Shown piece by piece: positions 1 through 7,280 of a stretch of DNA of 29,690 nucleotides. The number at the start of each line of letters is the position of its first letter. The first letter of the stretch is position 1. Below the pieces are notes generated by a model. That model searched no databases. It had not been told where the DNA came from and saw only the letters and a program-made list of their open reading frames with translations. A program made the position numbers and the translations under genes. The stretch covers positions 1 to 29,690 of the forward strand of contig CALAQT010000341.1 in the NCBI GenBank assembly GCA_937888775.1, given 5' to 3'. Source of the DNA: an uncultured Actinomycetes bacterium. GTDB taxonomy: Bacteria > Actinomycetota > Thermoleophilia > Solirubrobacterales > Solirubrobacteraceae.

Positions 1-1679
1 CCGCCCTCGCTGTCCTCCAGGTGCACGACCAGGCTGTCGGCGATCTCCGGCAGATCCTCGATCACCGCGTAGATCTCCCCCGTGCCGAGCCTGACCCCGC
101 CGCGATTGAGGGTGGCGTCAGAGCGTCCGGTGATCACACAGGTTCCGCGCGACGTGAAACGGATCCAGTCGCCGTGGCGCCACACCCCGGGAAAATCCTC
201 GAAGTAGGCGGCGTGGTAACGCTTGCCGCCGGGGTCGTTGAAGAACCCGATCGGCATCGATGGCATCGGTGAGCGGATCACCAGCTCTCCCAGCCGGTCG
301 ATCACCGCTTGGCCGTCGAGGTCGTAGGCGGCCGTGTCGACCGCCAGGCAGCGACCGGCGATCTCGCCCCGGTAGACGGGTTGCATCGGGCCGCCTTGGA
401 CGATCCCGGTGCAGACATCGGTGCCCCCGCTGCCGAGATTCAGCAGCAGGTCGCGGCCGAAACGCTGATAGATCCAGTCAAACCCCTCGGGCGGTAACGG
501 CGAGCCGGCCGCGCCCAGCTGGCGCAGGCTGGACAGATCGAACTGCTCGGCGGGACGCAGGTCGGCCTTGCGGCAAGCCATCAGGAACGCCGGGCTGGCC
601 CCCATGATCGTCGGACGGGTCTCGGCGGCCAGACCCCACTGGTAGTCGAGCCCGGGATGAACCGGGTTGCCGTCGATCAGCACAATCGATGCGCGCAGCG
701 TCAGTGCCGAGACGAGCGCATTCCACATCATCCACGCCGTGGTCGAGAACCACATCAGGCGGTCGCCGGGTCCCAGATCCCAGCTCAGAGCGTGGTTCTT
801 GAAGTGCTCGATCAGGATCCCGCCGTGACGATGCAGGATCGCTTTGGGCAGTCCGGTCGTGCCCGAGGAGAACAGCACGAACAGCGGATGATCGAAACCC
901 AGCGGCGAGAACTCCAGCGGCGCCGGCTCGGCCAGGAGCGCGTCCCAGCCCGTCGCATCAGGGATCGAGTCGTCCTCGCCGCCGGCGTAGGGCACATGCA
1001 CGACGCGCTGGAGCGTCGGCAGCGCGGCCCGGATCGCCGCCACATCGGCGCGCCGGTCGATCGGGCGCGTACCGTAGCGGTAGCCCGCAATCGTCAGCAG
1101 CACTTTGGGCTCGATCACGCCGAAGCGGGAGATCACGCTGCGCGGGCCGAACTCCGGTGCGCAGGTCGCCCACACCGCCCCAATGCTGGCGGTGGCCAAG
1201 AACGCGACCACCGTCTCAGGGATGTTGGGCAGATAGGCGGCCACGCGGTCGCCCGGACCGACGCCGAGCCTGAGCAGACCGGCGCGCGTCCGCGCCACCT
1301 GCCCGCGCAGCTCTGAAAACGTGAGCCGGATCGGTGCGCGCGTCTGCGAATGCGCGATCACGGCCACTCGGTCGGCGTCCTCGTCGCGGCCGACGGCGTG
1401 CTCGGCGTAGTTCAGGCGCGAGCCGGCAAACCAGCTCGCCCCGGGCATCTGGCGTGCGCTCAAGACCTGCGTGTAGGGGGCGTGCGAACGGACGCCGAAG
1501 AACTCCCAGATCGATTCCCAGAACCCCTCCAGGTCCGAGATCGACCAATCGTGAAGCGCCGTGTAGTCGCCGAACTCCAGGCCCCGCTGGGCTGACAGCC
1601 AGCGCAGATAGCGCCCGAGCTCCGTCCTGGCCAGCGACTCAGGCGTCGGCGTCCACAGCGGCTCTAGCTCGCCAGCCGT
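1..1679 (-). CDS. aacS: Acetoacetyl-CoA synthetase (3' end cut by window edge)
   Basis: This is an ATP-dependent acyl-CoA ligase of the ANL superfamily that activates acetoacetate to acetoacetyl-CoA (AMP-forming), feeding ketone bodies or acetoacetate into central metabolism in the cytosol. About 559 residues are visible of a usual ~650. The N-terminus reads GELEPLWTPTPE, the typical AacS opening. The ATP P-loop FSSGTTGLPKAILH, the HGDW motif and the GRSDATLNRGGVRLGTGEIY hinge region are all clear. The frame is open from the left edge with no break. No ATG, GTG or TTG lies in frame near the expected N-terminus. The best start is ACG at 1679-1677, just after a strong GGGAGGAG ribosome site, giving (M)AGELEPLW. 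It lies 37 nt after the molybdenum-hydroxylase stop, so the two are probably co-transcribed. Family assignment is firm; the start codon is not. Confidence 0.9.
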
Positions 1680-1716
1680 GGCTCCTCCCTCAGCCCCAAC
1701 CCACGGCGAGCGGACC

Positions 1717-3999
1717 TCACTGCGAGCGCTCCGCCGCCTCCTGGATCGCCCGCCAGACGGTCTGGCCGTTGGCCGGCATGTCGAGCTGGCGCACGCCCAG
1801 GTGCGAAACCGCGTCGATGACCGCGTTGTGCACCGCCGGAGTAACCCCGATCGTGCCCGACTCGCCGATCCCCTTGGCGCCAAGCGGGTTGATCGGCGTC
1901 GGCGTGACCATCTCCACACGCTCAAAGAACGGCAGCTCGGTGGCGGTCGGAATGCCGTACGTAACGAGATTGGAGTTCATCGGGTTGCCGTCCTCGTCGT
2001 AGGTGAGCTCCTCGTGCAGCGCCTGGGCGATCCCCGCCGCCAGCCCTCCGTGCACCTGGCCTTCGGCCACCAGCGGGTTGATGATGTGCCCCGCGTCGTC
2101 GACCGCGATCACGCGCTGCAGATTCACCGATCCGGTCTCACTGTCGACTTCGACCACCGCCACGTGCGCGCCGAACGGGAACGTGGGCGACGACGGCGCG
2201 AAATCGACCTCGGCGCTCAGCTCGGTCAGCCGCCCCTGCTCGTCCAGCCGCTGCGCCAGCTCGCCCCAGGTCAGCGAAGGCGACGGCGCCCCGGCGACGT
2301 GGAAGCGCCCGGCGCCGAGGTCCAGCACCATGTCCTCGGGGTTGGCCTCGAGCTCCTCGGCCACCAGTCGCTTGGCCTGCTCGACTACCGCCTCGGACGC
2401 CTGAGCGGCGGCCGCGCCGCCGATCTGGGTCGACTTGGAGCCGTAGGTGCCGCTGCCGCGCAGGACTACGTCGGTGTCGCCTTTGATCACCGACACCTGC
2501 TCCAACTCCAACCCCAAGCGCTGGGCGACGATCTGGGCGAACGTGGTCTCGTGGCCCTGACCTTGGGAAAAGGATCCGGTTTTGACGATCGCCGCGCCGT
2601 CTTGGGTGATCTCCACGGCCCCGAACTCGGCCTCGGAGATTCCGTTGGTGACCTCCACGTACACGCTCAGGCCGATGCCCAGGTGGAGCGTGCCGCCCTG
2701 GGCGCGACGCTCGGCCTGCGCTTGGCGCAGCTGCTCGTATCCGGCGGTCTCCAGCGCGCGGTCCAGCGCGCCGACGTAGTTGCCGCTGTCGTAGAGCGTC
2801 CCGGCTGCGGTCGTGTACGGGAACGCGTCGGGGGCGATGAAGTTGCGCCGGCGCACCTCCGCCGGGTCCATCGACAGGTCCGCGGCGAACATGTCAACCG
2901 CGCGCTCCAGCATCTGCGTTGCCTCGGGACGCCCAGCGCCACGCACGGGCCCGGTGGGCGTCGTGTTGGTCACCATGGCTTCGATCGAGATCTCGATCTT
3001 GGGGATCGCGTACACCCCGCTGGCCATCATCGCCGTCAGCCTGGCCAGGAACGCGCCAAGGCCCGGATAGGCACCGCCGTCCTGAAGGATCTTCAGCCGC
3101 AGTGCCTTGATCTGCCCGTTGCGATCCCCGCCGAGCTCGAAGTCAATCTCCTGGGCGCGACCCTGATGCATGGCGACCAGGTTCTCGCTGCGTGTCTCGG
3201 TCCAGCGCACCGGCTCTCCGAGGGCCCGCGCCACCCAGGCCAGCAGCACATCCTCGGCCGAGAGGCCCTTGCCGCCGAAGCCGCCGCCGACGTCCGGGGC
3301 GATCACGCGCACGCGCCCGGGGTCCAGGCCGAGGATGCCGGCCAGGCCGTCACGATCCTGATGGGGAGTCTGGGTGGAGAGCCAGACCGTCAGCCGGGCG
3401 TCGTCGCCCACGACCGCCGCGCTCGAGCGCGGCTCGATCGGGCAGGCGGCGATCCGCTGACTGACCGACGTGCCGCTGGTCACCACCTCGCAGTCGTCAA
3501 ACAGATGCTCGTCGGGGGACTCGGGCGCGTGGCGCATGCAGACGTTGGTGCCGACGTCAGGAAACAGCAGCACCTCGTCGCGGGCCGCGTCTCGCAGGTT
3601 GGTGACGACCGGCAGCGAGTCGTACTCCACTTGCACCAGCTCAGCCGCGTCGACGCCCAGCTCACGCCCGTCGGTGACCACGATCGCGACGATGTCACCG
3701 ACGAAACGAACCGTGTCGGAGGCCAGGAAGGGGCGCTGCATGCGCGCGTCGATGCCGAGGAACGGCGGCAGCGGATTGGTCGGCAGATCGACGTCGGCGG
3801 CGGTGAACACCCGCGTGCCGGGGATCTCCGCGACGGCCGAGGTGTCGATCCCCAGGATCCTGGCGTGCGCCCAATCCGACCTCACGAAGGTCACGCGCTT
3901 GGCGCCGGGAAGCTGCACGTCGTCTACATAGAGTCCGGCGCCGGTGAGGAACCGGGGATCCTCGCGGCGGCGGACACGCTGTCCGATCACGTTGGCCAT
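1717..3999 (-). CDS. Xanthine dehydrogenase-family molybdenum-binding (large) subunit
   Basis: The 760-residue protein is the molybdopterin-cytosine-dinucleotide-binding large subunit of a Mo-hydroxylase (xanthine oxidase / aerobic CO dehydrogenase-like). It hydroxylates a carbon centre with water; the substrate is unknown. The N-terminal a/b hammerhead domain (about residues 15-130) starts RREDPRFLTGAGLYVDD. Mo-binding motifs follow: GGGFGGKG near 238-245, VRGAGR at 352-357, GQGHETTFAQI near 480-490, and GAKGIGESG with the catalytic Glu near the C-terminus. The active-site loop is of the RGAGR (form II) type, not the AYRCSFR loop of true CO dehydrogenase, so a CO role is unlikely. Genes for the FAD and 2Fe-2S subunits are not in the window. 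Its promoter region carries the 56-bp repeats, and aacS follows 37 nt downstream. The start ATG at 3999 has GAAAGG upstream. Confidence 0.9.
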   Translation of the reverse strand: MANVIGQRVRRREDPRFLTGAGLYVDDVQLPGAKRVTFVRSDWAHARILGIDTSAVAEIPGTRVFTAADVDLPTNPLPPFLGIDARMQRPFLASDTVRFVGDIVAIVVTDGRELGVDAAELVQVEYDSLPVVTNLRDAARDEVLLFPDVGTNVCMRHAPESPDEHLFDDCEVVTSGTSVSQRIAACPIEPRSSAAVVGDDARLTVWLSTQTPHQDRDGLAGILGLDPGRVRVIAPDVGGGFGGKGLSAEDVLLAWVARALGEPVRWTETRSENLVAMHQGRAQEIDFELGGDRNGQIKALRLKILQDGGAYPGLGAFLARLTAMMASGVYAIPKIEISIEAMVTNTTPTGPVRGAGRPEATQMLERAVDMFAADLSMDPAEVRRRNFIAPDAFPYTTAAGTLYDSGNYVGALDRALETAGYEQLRQAQAERRAQGGTLHLGIGLSVYVEVTNGISEAEFGAVEITQDGAAIVKTGSFSQGQGHETTFAQIVAQRLGLELEQVSVIKGDTDVVLRGSGTYGSKSTQIGGAAAAQASEAVVEQAKRLVAEELEANPEDMVLDLGAGRFHVAGAPSPSLTWGELAQRLDEQGRLTELSAEVDFAPSSPTFPFGAHVAVVEVDSETGSVNLQRVIAVDDAGHIINPLVAEGQVHGGLAAGIAQALHEELTYDEDGNPMNSNLVTYGIPTATELPFFERVEMVTPTPINPLGAKGIGESGTIGVTPAVHNAVIDAVSHLGVRQLDMPANGQTVWRAIQEAAERSQ

Positions 4000-4026
4000 G
4001 GGCCCAGCCTTTCATAGTTCCCGCCA

Positions 4027-4153
4027 AGCCGCAATCCAGGTCGACGGCGCCAGGCCCTCGCAGGCAACCATCTGGATTGCGGAGCCGCAATCCGGGTCAA
4101 CCGAGATCGGCCCCCCGCGCAAACCATCTGAATTGCCGAGCCGCAATCCGGCA
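4027..4153 (-). repeat. 56-bp tandem repeat, two full units plus the start of a third
   Basis: Units begin with AGCCGCAATCC at 4027, 4083 and 4139, an exact period of 56 bp. Both full units end with a (A)AACCATCTGRATTGCSG-like segment. The middles differ (TCGACGGCGCCAGG versus TCAACCGAGATCGG), so only the outer parts are conserved. The array lies between the stop of the LuxR-type regulator (4160) and the start of the Mo-hydroxylase gene (3999), that is in the promoter region of the latter. Short spaced repeats of this kind suit repeated protein binding. The period of slightly over five helical turns would place copies on nearly the same face of DNA. Confidence 0.85.
4074..4093. promoter_or_regulatory. 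Perfect 20-bp dyad (arms GGATTGCGG / CCGCAATCC), candidate operator
   Basis: The junction of repeat units 1 and 2 forms a perfect palindrome with 9-bp arms and AG at the centre. The next junction (about 4130-4149) keeps ATTGC/GCAAT but is imperfect. No T-run follows on either strand, so an intrinsic terminator is unlikely. Placement about 75-95 bp upstream of the Mo-hydroxylase start and just after two LuxR-type regulators suggests a binding site, possibly for one of them. That link is inference. Confidence 0.55.
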
Positions 4154-4159
4154 CGCCGA

Positions 4160-5317
4160 TCATGGTCCCCGCATGCCGAGCAAGTGCAGATATCGGGCCA
4201 CCGCCTCGGCGCGATTGGCGACATGCAGCTTGCGCAGGATGCTGTTGACGTGGAACTTCACCGTGCCGCTGGAGATCACCAACGCGCCCGCGATCGCGTT
4301 GTTGGACGCACCGTCGGCCAGCAGCACCAGCACGTCGAGCTCACGCCTGGTCAGCAGCCCCTCCAGCGCCGTCCGGTCCTGGCGCACCGACGCCGCGAGG
4401 CCCTGGGCTTCCCCGGCCTCCCACGGCGCCCGGGGAGCCTGCTGTCCGGTGCCCAGCGTGACCGGTGCGTCGGTCAGCTCGCTGGAGCGTGCCCCCAGCC
4501 AGTCCAGGAAGACGCGCATCTCGTCACGTTCCCGGCGCAGCGTTCGCCGCAGGCTGGCGCTCTCGTAGGCGTGCGCGAGCCCCGTGGCGAACTCCCACAG
4601 GACGTCCCGGTCCAGCACGTCGAGCGACTGCCCGCGGCCGTGATCGGCGTGGATCACCCCCACCACCTGCGAGCCGACCAGCAGGGGGGCGGCCACGTAG
4701 GCCGTCCAGCCCATCAACTGCGCCATCGTCGGGTCAACGCGTGGATGGACGTGGGCGTCGAGGACGATCGTGGCGCGGCGGCGCCGCAGCAGCTCGGTTT
4801 CCAGCAACGGATGCTCGAGCGCCACCGGGTTTGCCCGTAGCCGCTCCAGCACGGCCTGTGCGCCGGCCGGGTCCTCGGCGAAATACGCCACCTCGGCCAC
4901 CATCCGCCCGCCCGCAACGGTGCTGAGGATCGCGCGCCGTAGCGTCGAGCCCTCGCACAGCGCGGCCGGAGCACGCGCCAGCATCGCGGCGGGCGCGGTG
5001 ATTTCCCGCAGCTCGCCGACCACCGCCTGAACCCTCGCGATCGCCTGCACACGGCCTTCGAAGCGCTGGCGCATGCGCGCCAACGCAGCCTCATGCTCGG
5101 TCACCGACGCACCCGCATCCTCGTCCCCAACCGCCCCCAGTCGCTCGGCGAGCCCCGCGATCAGCGATCGCAGGCGGTCAAGGTCCGCCGTCCGCGTCAG
5201 CTCAGGCGCCCGGCCGAGCAGCCGGGCGGCATCGTCGGCCGCCCGCTGAAGGCGGCGCTCCAGCTGGTCGCCGATCGCCGCCGACAGAGACTCGGAGGAT
5301 GGCCGGGTGGCGGTCAT
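4160..5317 (-). CDS. GAF-domain LuxR-family transcriptional regulator (second of a tandem pair)
   Basis: A 385-residue regulator. The C-terminal ~65 residues form a LuxR/NarL-type helix-turn-helix: [22 protein letters not shown], then [16 protein letters not shown]. The centre (about 160-290) looks like a GAF ligand-sensing fold, with [24 protein letters not shown] as its late strand-loop-strand. The N-terminus is helical. There is no receiver domain, so it is probably ligand-gated rather than phospho-gated. Its ATG overlaps the TGA of the upstream paralogue (ATGA, 5314-5317), so translation is coupled and the products may form a heteromer. The gene ends 160 bp before the Mo-hydroxylase start, with the tandem repeat between; a local regulatory role is likely but not shown. 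The ligand is unknown. Confidence 0.85.
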   Translation of the reverse strand: MTATRPSSESLSAAIGDQLERRLQRAADDAARLLGRAPELTRTADLDRLRSLIAGLAERLGAVGDEDAGASVTEHEAALARMRQRFEGRVQAIARVQAVVGELREITAPAAMLARAPAALCEGSTLRRAILSTVAGGRMVAEVAYFAEDPAGAQAVLERLRANPVALEHPLLETELLRRRRATIVLDAHVHPRVDPTMAQLMGWTAYVAAPLLVGSQVVGVIHADHGRGQSLDVLDRDVLWEFATGLAHAYESASLRRTLRRERDEMRVFLDWLGARSSELTDAPVTLGTGQQAPRAPWEAGEAQGLAASVRQDRTALEGLLTRRELDVLVLLADGASNNAIAGALVISSGTVKFHVNSILRKLHVANRAEAVARYLHLLGMRGP

Positions 5318-6273
5318 CGTCCGGAGCGCGCATCGGCCGCGCGCACGTAGCGTGACACCGCATCGGCGCGACTGGTCGCCCCCAGCTTGCGCAGGATGTT
5401 CTTGACGTGGTACTTGACCGTCCCCTCGCGGATGACCAGTCGCTGCGCGATCGCCAGATTGGTCTTGCCGCGGGCCAGCAGGCGCAGCACCTCACGCTCA
5501 CGCGGCGTCAGTGCGTCGACCAGGTCGGGGTCGGCCTGCCCCGCCCGCGTTCCGGCCCCCAGCTCGGCCGCATCGCTCGCCAGCCGGCTGAGGCGCTCGC
5601 TCATCCATTGCACCGCTGACTGCAACTCGCGGCGGTGCAGCCGCAGCGTGTCCCGGAGCACGGCGCGTTCGAACACACCCGCCAGAGCTTCGGTGTAGCG
5701 CGAGGCGACCTCGACGTCCAGCGAGTCCAGCGCCCGACCGGAGCTCGAGGCATCGGCGTGCAGCAGTCCCACCGTCGCGCCTCGCACCGTCAGTGGCGCG
5801 ACCACGTAGGAGTCCCAGCCCAGCGCCTCGCGCAGAGGCGCGGCGGCGCGGGCTCGTGCGTCCTGCACGACGACCAGTTCGACGCGTTGAGCACGCGCCA
5901 CCTCATCCTCGATCAGCGGATAGCGCAGCTCGATCGGGGATCCGCGGAGCCGGTCCAGCGTGAGCTTGGCGTCGGTCTCCCCCTCCCTGACCCAGATCGA
6001 ACGAGGGAGCAGCGCCGAGTCGACGACCTCACCGATCATGACGCGGTCGAACTGCGACCCACCGCCGAGCTCCTCGGCGGCGCGGTCGAGGATCCCCTGC
6101 GCCGAGCCGACCTCGCCCAGGCGGCGCACCGCATCGCGCACCCGCTCCAGGGCGTCCGCGCGACGCACGTACCCCAGCTCGACGATCTCTCGCTCGAGCG
6201 CCAGCAACTCCACCAGCGTGCGCTTGACCGCGGCCGCTTCGTCCTGCTCATGGGGGCGTTTCAGGGCGCTCAC
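5314..6273 (-). CDS. GAF-domain LuxR-family transcriptional regulator (first of a tandem pair)
   Basis: A 319-residue paralogue of the next gene with the same layout: helical N-terminus, GAF-like middle ([25 protein letters not shown] near 175-200) and C-terminal HTH ([22 protein letters not shown], then [16 protein letters not shown]). The shared WxxYVxAPLxVxxxxVGxxHAD block and HTH show a local duplication. The start is GTG at 6273-6271. It lies inside a perfect 7-bp stem (6267-6284), and a TATATT element sits about 20 nt upstream, so translation or transcription may begin very close to the gene. It is separated by 55 bp from the GcvT-like gene upstream on the same strand. Confidence 0.85.
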   Translation of the reverse strand: MSALKRPHEQDEAAAVKRTLVELLALEREIVELGYVRRADALERVRDAVRRLGEVGSAQGILDRAAEELGGGSQFDRVMIGEVVDSALLPRSIWVREGETDAKLTLDRLRGSPIELRYPLIEDEVARAQRVELVVVQDARARAAAPLREALGWDSYVVAPLTVRGATVGLLHADASSSGRALDSLDVEVASRYTEALAGVFERAVLRDTLRLHRRELQSAVQWMSERLSRLASDAAELGAGTRAGQADPDLVDALTPREREVLRLLARGKTNLAIAQRLVIREGTVKYHVKNILRKLGATSRADAVSRYVRAADARSGR

Positions 6274-6284
6274 CGGCGTGAGCG
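6267..6284 (-). promoter_or_regulatory. 7-bp stem, 4-nt loop over the start codon of the first LuxR gene
   Basis: The arms CGCTCAC (6267-6273) and GTGAGCG (6278-6284) are perfectly complementary around CGGC. On the minus strand the GTG start sits in one arm. The hairpin could hide the start codon in mRNA, or the DNA dyad could be an autoregulatory binding site. A TATATT-like -10 box lies just upstream (about 6285-6292). Confidence 0.4.
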
Positions 6285-6328
6285 AAATATAGGCCCCTCA
6301 GCTCAGTGGACGGCTGGTACAGCGTCCG

Positions 6329-7045
6329 TCAGGGCCATCGGGTGCGCACACGGGTGCGCTCCAGGACGGCGTAGCGGGCGGCCGCCTCCCAGCCCACGCA
6401 GCTGATGCCGAACGGACGCCCAGCCGTCTCGATCGCTCGCCAGACAGAGCCGGCGGACCGGCAGGGCACCAGCGCCAGCGCACGGCGATCGGAGTCCAGC
6501 AGCCACATCACGTCCGCACCGGCGACGGTCCCGGTGCTGAACGGCGGCACGCTGCGCGGATCGCCGGCGTCGCCGTAGACCAGGAGTGCACGAAGAACGT
6601 CCGGGGTCGCGCTGCCCAGCAGCTCGATCGCCTCCCACGCCGCCGAGTGATCGCTGACGCTGACGGCGAGCTGCTGTGAGGCACCCAGCCTGGCGGCAAG
6701 CCTGCGGGCCGCACGCGGCTCGCATACGACAATGATTCGATCGGCGCGCGCCCCACACCACCAGGCGCCACCCGCGAAGCGGATCCCGCCGGGTTGAAGC
6801 GAACCTCCGAGCAGCCGGGGCACGACGCGCTGTAGCTGCCCGGGCGACGCCTTGATCACCAGCGTGCGGAGGTCGGCACGATCGACCAGGCCGACGGCCC
6901 TGACGCACACGGCCAGCTCTCCGGCGGCCGAGCCGTAATTGACCGCGACCGTCGAACCTTCGCGGGCAGACAGCACGGCACCGGCTTGGCGCAGAACCGC
7001 CTGCAGTGACTCCGAAGCGCCTTCTGACGGGACGGCGATGGACAC
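6329..7045 (-). CDS. GcvT / sarcosine-oxidase-gamma-like folate-binding-fold protein
   Basis: A 238-residue protein that I assign only by fold resemblance to the GcvT/YgfZ/SoxG folate-binding group. The N-terminal part VAVNYGSAAGELAVCVRAVGLVDRADLRTLVIKA has the layout of the GcvT opening (HYG...AAEY.A.R...GL.D.S...). The C-terminal VWRAIETAGRPFGISCVGWEAAARYAVLE matches the VW..L..AG...GI...G..A...LRLE stretch. At 238 residues it is shorter than GcvT (~360), and the catalytic Asp region is not obvious, so it may bind folate or a ligand without aminomethyltransferase activity. The start is GTG at 7045; the ribosome site is weak. It diverges from the methyl-cycle operon beginning at 7281, which fits a one-carbon role. 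Confidence 0.5.
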   Translation of the reverse strand: MSIAVPSEGASESLQAVLRQAGAVLSAREGSTVAVNYGSAAGELAVCVRAVGLVDRADLRTLVIKASPGQLQRVVPRLLGGSLQPGGIRFAGGAWWCGARADRIIVVCEPRAARRLAARLGASQQLAVSVSDHSAAWEAIELLGSATPDVLRALLVYGDAGDPRSVPPFSTGTVAGADVMWLLDSDRRALALVPCRSAGSVWRAIETAGRPFGISCVGWEAAARYAVLERTRVRTRWP

Positions 7046-7122
7046 AATGGAAAGGTAACTCCGCCGCCGACGCTTGTCCCTGCTCCTTATGCCTAACTTA
7101 CCTGACCATTTGGGGGACGCGA

Positions 7123-7128
7123 CATAAT
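7123..7128 (+). promoter_or_regulatory. Possible -10 element (CATAAT) of the methyl-cycle operon
   Basis: CATAAT lies in the least GC-rich stretch of the 235-bp divergent gap between the GcvT-like gene and the homocysteine methyltransferase fusion. A convincing -35 is not seen (TTACCT lies 19 bp upstream). If used, it gives an untranslated leader of about 145 nt, enough for the structured element at 7207-7272. Confidence 0.3.
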
Positions 7129-7206
7129 GGATTTCGATTCCGAGGAAGACAGAGATCCAACGACCTACTCGAAAGTCTAGGACAAATCGGCTTTGTGGGA
7201 GTGGTC

Positions 7207-7272
7207 GGGCGAGGACCGCCGCTGCAAGCTGTCGGACACAGCCTCGCTGCTAGCGAGCCGGCTCAGAGGGAG
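7207..7272 (+). promoter_or_regulatory. Structured 5' leader with alternative hairpins; possible SAH-riboswitch-like element
   Basis: Three helices can be drawn. P1 pairs GCGAGG (7209-7214) with CCTCGC (7242-7247) and encloses a hairpin GCTGT/ACAGC (7228-7232 with 7238-7242). A competing perfect hairpin pairs CTCGCT (7243-7248) with AGCGAG (7252-7257). A palindrome GAGCCGGCTC (7255-7264) then abuts the ribosome site GAGGGAG (7266-7272), 8 nt before the ATG. P1 and the 7243-7257 hairpin share bases and exclude each other, as in a switch. The segment GAGGACCGCCGCTGCAA (7211-7227) resembles the conserved GAGGAGCGCUGCAA of SAH riboswitches, and the downstream gene is a known target class. However, the expected 3' GGCGCUC pairing strand is not well matched. 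It could be a divergent SAH switch, a new class or coincidence. Confidence 0.35.
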
Positions 7273-7280
7273 ATGGGACA

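Noticed and set aside
1717..3999. Calling the Mo-hydroxylase a CO dehydrogenase (coxL)
   Set aside because: The active-site loop is VRGAGR, not AYRCSFR, and coxM/coxS are not present here.
1678..4017. 779-residue plus-strand open frame
   Set aside because: Antisense shadow of the Mo-hydroxylase subunit, whose motifs are unmistakable on the minus strand; the plus translation is Arg/Gly/His-rich without family features.
7046..7280. SAM-I/SAM-IV riboswitch upstream of the methyl-cycle genes
   Set aside because: No conserved SAM-I core (CTTATCAAGAG, GGTGGAGGGA) could be found; only the SAH-like segment is noted.
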